Of a DNA stretch of 64,000 bases, positions 60,808 to 64,000 are shown in pieces. The translations under genes were made by a program, and so were the position numbers. Origin of the DNA: Mediterranea massiliensis (GTDB taxonomy: Bacteria > Bacteroidota > Bacteroidia > Bacteroidales > Bacteroidaceae); assembly GCA_015060685.1 (NCBI GenBank), contig SUXZ01000002.1, forward strand, positions 1 to 64,000, given 5' to 3'. The notes beneath the pieces are model-generated. The model was not told the origin of the DNA. It made no database searches and saw only the letters and a list, made by a program, of their open reading frames with translations. The stretch's first letter is position 1; each line of letters begins with the position of its first letter.

Positions 60808-61842
60808 CTATTTATATATTTTCCGTTTGTTCAATGCATTCCAATACTTGCGTGCATTGCGGTTGTGCTCGCTTAATGTTGTTGCAAAATTATGTGTACC
60901 TGAGAAATCTTCTTTAGCGCACATATACAAATAGTTGTGTTTGCTGTAATTTAGCACGGCATCTATCCCTTCTGGTGAGGGTATGCGTATAGGTCCAGGA
61001 GGAAGTCCTGTATTGATATAAGTGTTGTAGGGCGAATTAATGGTGAGATGCTTGTTGGTTATTCTTCTTAGTTCAAAATCTTGCCAAGCAAATTTAACCG
61101 TTGGGTCGGCTTGTAGTGGCATGCCTTTTTTAAGTCGGTTGATATATAGTCCTGCGACAATTGGCTTCTCTCCTTTATTGTTGGTTTCTTCTTCAACAAT
61201 CGATGCTAAGGTGCTAACTTCTACAGGAGTTAATCCAAGTGTTTTGGCTTTCTCTTTTCGTTCGTCTGTCCAAAAACGATTGTTCTCTTTTAACATCCGA
61301 TTTAAAAATTCCCTTGCACTTATGTTCCAATAGACCTGATAGGTATTGGGAATGAATAGGGTAGGGAGTGTTTCCGGCGTAAGTTGATACTCTTGTAGGA
61401 TGGATGGGTCATTGACTAAATTAGAAATGTCAATGGAGTCTATCATTAATTGATTTCCTACGTTTTTGGCCAATCTGTCTATGGTTCGTACACTTCCAAT
61501 AATAAGATTTATTGGCTCTTGATACCCTCTATATAAGCGACTAAAAACATGGTAGACATTTTCGTTGGGAGATATAGCATATCTGCCTGTATGTATATTC
61601 TTGTCATAATGGCGATATCCTGCCATCCATTTGAATCCTATGAATTGATTTGCTTTGCCAATACTATATACCTTATTATATACGCTATCAATATTGTCAT
61701 CCCTGCCAATGTATACATAGACTTTTGCTGTCGGATGGAATTGAGGATGTAAAAACAGATAATAAATTAGTCCGGAGGCAATTACCCCAATAATGAATAA
61801 TATACTTATGATGCTGATTATGTACTTCGTTTTTTTTCTCAT
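60808..61842 (-). CDS. mltG: Endolytic murein transglycosylase MltG
   Basis: LASIVEEETNNKGEKPIVAGLYINRLKKGMPLQADPTVKFA, SPYNTYINTGLPPGPIRIPSPEGIDAVLN. Confidence 0.94.
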   Translation of the reverse strand: MRKKTKYIISIISILFIIGVIASGLIYYLFLHPQFHPTAKVYVYIGRDDNIDSVYNKVYSIGKANQFIGFKWMAGYRHYDKNIHTGRYAISPNENVYHVFSRLYRGYQEPINLIIGSVRTIDRLAKNVGNQLMIDSIDISNLVNDPSILQEYQLTPETLPTLFIPNTYQVYWNISAREFLNRMLKENNRFWTDERKEKAKTLGLTPVEVSTLASIVEEETNNKGEKPIVAGLYINRLKKGMPLQADPTVKFAWQDFELRRITNKHLTINSPYNTYINTGLPPGPIRIPSPEGIDAVLNYSKHNYLYMCAKEDFSGTHNFATTLSEHNRNARKYWNALNKRKIYK

Positions 61843-61915
61843 AGATGTTGTTTTGCTGACAAAGGTAATGAAAAAGTTTGTATGTACAATATGAGGTGCT
61901 ATAACCTAGTAATGC

Positions 61916-61960
61916 AAAAGAGAGTGTATCAATTATAATGATTTGATGCACTCTCTTTTA
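61916..61960. terminator. Hairpin terminator between tRNA-Thr and mltG
   Basis: AAAGAGAGTGTATCAA...TTGATGCACTCTCTTTT. Confidence 0.6.
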
Positions 61961-61966
61961 TTTTTG

Positions 61967-62039
<73 letters not shown>

Positions 62040-62232
62040 AATTTCTTTCGGCTTGCAAAGGTACATGTTTATTTCGAACTTCAAAATAAACTCATTCTTT
62101 TTTTATAAGCACAAAATCTTGGTTCTTTTTAGTAACTTTAAAAACTAAATCATAGTTTATTTGTAAATATTGTCTTACCTTTGCGAACAAATATCGATTC
62201 TGTATTTATTAATTTACATTATAGTAAGATTT

Positions 62233-64000
62233 ATGCGTAAAATTCTTTCTTTATTATTATTTGCATTTGTTTTTTCGTTGGCAACTTATGCTCAGCAAAT
62301 GACGGATGACCAGGTGGTTCAGTACGTAAAAAGTGCTCATGCTTCAGGTAAATCTCAAAAGCAGATAACAACAGAGTTGTTGCGTCGTGGAGTGACTGAA
62401 GAGCAGGTAATGCGTATCAAGGAACGTTATGAAAAAACAAATAGTGCAGCAGAAGGAACGGGCAATGTGCCTACTCAAATGCGTGAAGTGACTCGCGTAA
62501 CACGGAATGCAGATTCATATGAGGAGGCAGAAATTGAAGACCAAAAACGTGTTATTGATGAAGAACGCGAAAGTCAAGCACAGGTGGAGGTTAGTGCTCG
62601 ACAAATCTTCGGTCACAATATTTTTACTACCGCTCGCTTGTCTTTCGAACCAAGCATGAATTTACCTACACCTCAAAATTATGTTTTAGGCGCAGGAGAC
62701 GAAGTGGTAATTCATATATGGGGCGATTCTGAAGAAACAATTCGTCAAACGATATCACCGGAAGGAAATATCATGGTGAGTAAATTGGGCCCTGTACATT
62801 TAAATGGTATGACCGTTAAAAATGCCAACTCCTATTTGCAACGTGAATTTGCAAAAATCTTCTCTGGCATTGGTGGGGAAGCACCTAGTTCTCAAATTAA
62901 GTTGACTTTAGGAGATGTTAGAACAATCCAAGTTAATATTATGGGTGAGGTTTCTGTTCCGGGAACATATACGTTGTCTGCATTTTCATCTATATTTCAT
63001 GCCTTATATCGTGCAGGAGGTGTGAATAATATTGGTAGTCTCCGTAGTATAAAGTTAGTGCGTAAAGGAAAGACGATTGCAGATGTTGACGTTTATCAAT
63101 ATATCATGGATGGACATTTTAACAATGATGTTCAGTTGCAAGAAGGTGATGTGATAATTGTTAATCCATATGAATCGCTTGTAGAAATTGTCGGTAAGGT
63201 GAAACGTCCGATGTATTATGAAATGAAGAATACTGAAACTGTTGCGACTTTATTGGATTATGCTGGTGGATTCACAGGTGATGCATATAAAAAGGCAGTT
63301 CGTATTATTCGTAAAAGCGGACGTGAACATCAGGTATTTAATGTTGATGAAATGGATTATTCGGTATTCCGTTTGGATGATGGTGACATGATTACTATTG
63401 ATGCCGTTTTGGATCGATTTGAAAATCGTGTTGAAATCCGTGGAGCGGTTTATCGCGCAGGTTTATACCAAATAGATGGTAATGTAAATACAGTGAAAGC
63501 ATTGATTAAAAAGGCTGAAGGCCTTCGTGGAGATGCATTTTTGAACCGTGCATTGATTGATCGTGAACACGAGGATCTGTCACATGAAATCATTCCTGTA
63601 GATTTGAATGCTTTGTTGGATGGAACAGCAGTAGATATCCCATTGCAGAAGAATGATATTCTATATATTCCAAGTATTAATGATTTGAAACAGGATGAGA
63701 TGGTTTCTATTCATGGTTATGTTATGAATCCCGGAACTTTCCAATATTCAAAGAATATGACTATTGAAGACTTGATTATTCAGTCTGGTGGTTTGTTAGA
63801 ATCAGCTTCTATGACAAATGTAACTGTGACACGCCGAATAAAAGATCCCAAGTCAACAACCTATTCATCAGTATTAGGAGAATCATTCTCATTTAATGTG
63901 AAAGATGGCTTTGTAGTTGGTGGGGAAAATTTCTATTTGCAACCATTTGATGCTGTTTATGTCAGAAAGAGTCCTGCATATTTTGAACAACAGAATGTGA
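62233..64000 (+). CDS. Polysaccharide export protein (Wza/SLBB family), truncated by the window end
   Basis: Manual translation MRKILSLLLFAFVFSLATYAQQMTDDQVVQYVKSAHASGKS...YVLGAGDEVVIHIWGDSEETIRQTISPEGNIMVSKLGPVHLNGMT with repeated SLBB modules. Confidence 0.88.
   Translation, partial: MRKILSLLLFAFVFSLATYAQQMTDDQVVQYVKSAHASGKSQKQITTELLRRGVTEEQVMRIKERYEKTNSAAEGTGNVPTQMREVTRVTRNADSYEEAEIEDQKRVIDEERESQAQVEVSARQIFGHNIFTTARLSFEPSMNLPTPQNYVLGAGDEVVIHIWGDSEETIRQTISPEGNIMVSKLGPVHLNGMTVKNANSYLQREFAKIFSGIGGEAPSSQIKLTLGDVRTIQVNIMGEVSVPGTYTLSAFSSIFHALYRAGGVNNIGSLRSIKLVRKGKTIADVDVYQYIMDGHFNNDVQLQEGDVIIVNPYESLVEIVGKVKRPMYYEMKNTETVATLLDYAGGFTGDAYKKAVRIIRKSGREHQVFNVDEMDYSVFRLDDGDMITIDAVLDRFENRVEIRGAVYRAGLYQIDGNVNTVKALIKKAEGLRGDAFLNRALIDREHEDLSHEIIPVDLNALLDGTAVDIPLQKNDILYIPSINDLKQDEMVSIHGYVMNPGTFQYSKNMTIEDLIIQSGGLLESASMTNVTVTRRIKDPKSTTYSSVLGESFSFNVKDGFVVGGENFYLQPFDAVYVRKSPAYFEQQNV

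Overview
This is a 64 kb chromosomal segment from a Bacteroidales bacterium (Bacteroides/Prevotella-like). The assignment rests on TTTG / TAnnTTTG promoters, an AraR-type Nudix regulator, GH51/GH43/GH115/GH28 enzymes, a TonB receptor and a Bacteroidales-1-type RNA downstream of rplT. Most of the window is ordinary: PPi-dependent phosphofructokinase, prmA, nadE, a 2-oxoacid:ferredoxin oxidoreductase (kor) operon, trpB, an L-arabinose operon, galactose genes, manA, ruvX/def, thrS-infC-rpmI-rplT, mltG, tRNA-Thr and the start of a polysaccharide export locus. The points most worth a second look are: (1) short intergenic arrays of variant 22-bp-phased units (TTAAGGG, GTTCSG and CTGAAGTGTT flavours) at several loci; (2) seven TGTCCAC boxes around an A/T-only tract, including a 25-bp perfect inverted repeat, between rbr and nadE; (3) a Trp-Trp leader peptide plus terminator (classical attenuator) in front of a solitary trpB; (4) a structured ncRNA downstream of rplT that the ORF track shows as a spurious ORF; (5) an IS30 copy inactivated by one in-frame TAA and lodged between divergent arabinose units; (6) a His-rich peptide plus TonB receptor behind a palindromic operator; (7) a small membrane ORF inside the kor operon that is below the ORF-track cutoff. 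All calls were made by eye from sequence; no database search was run.
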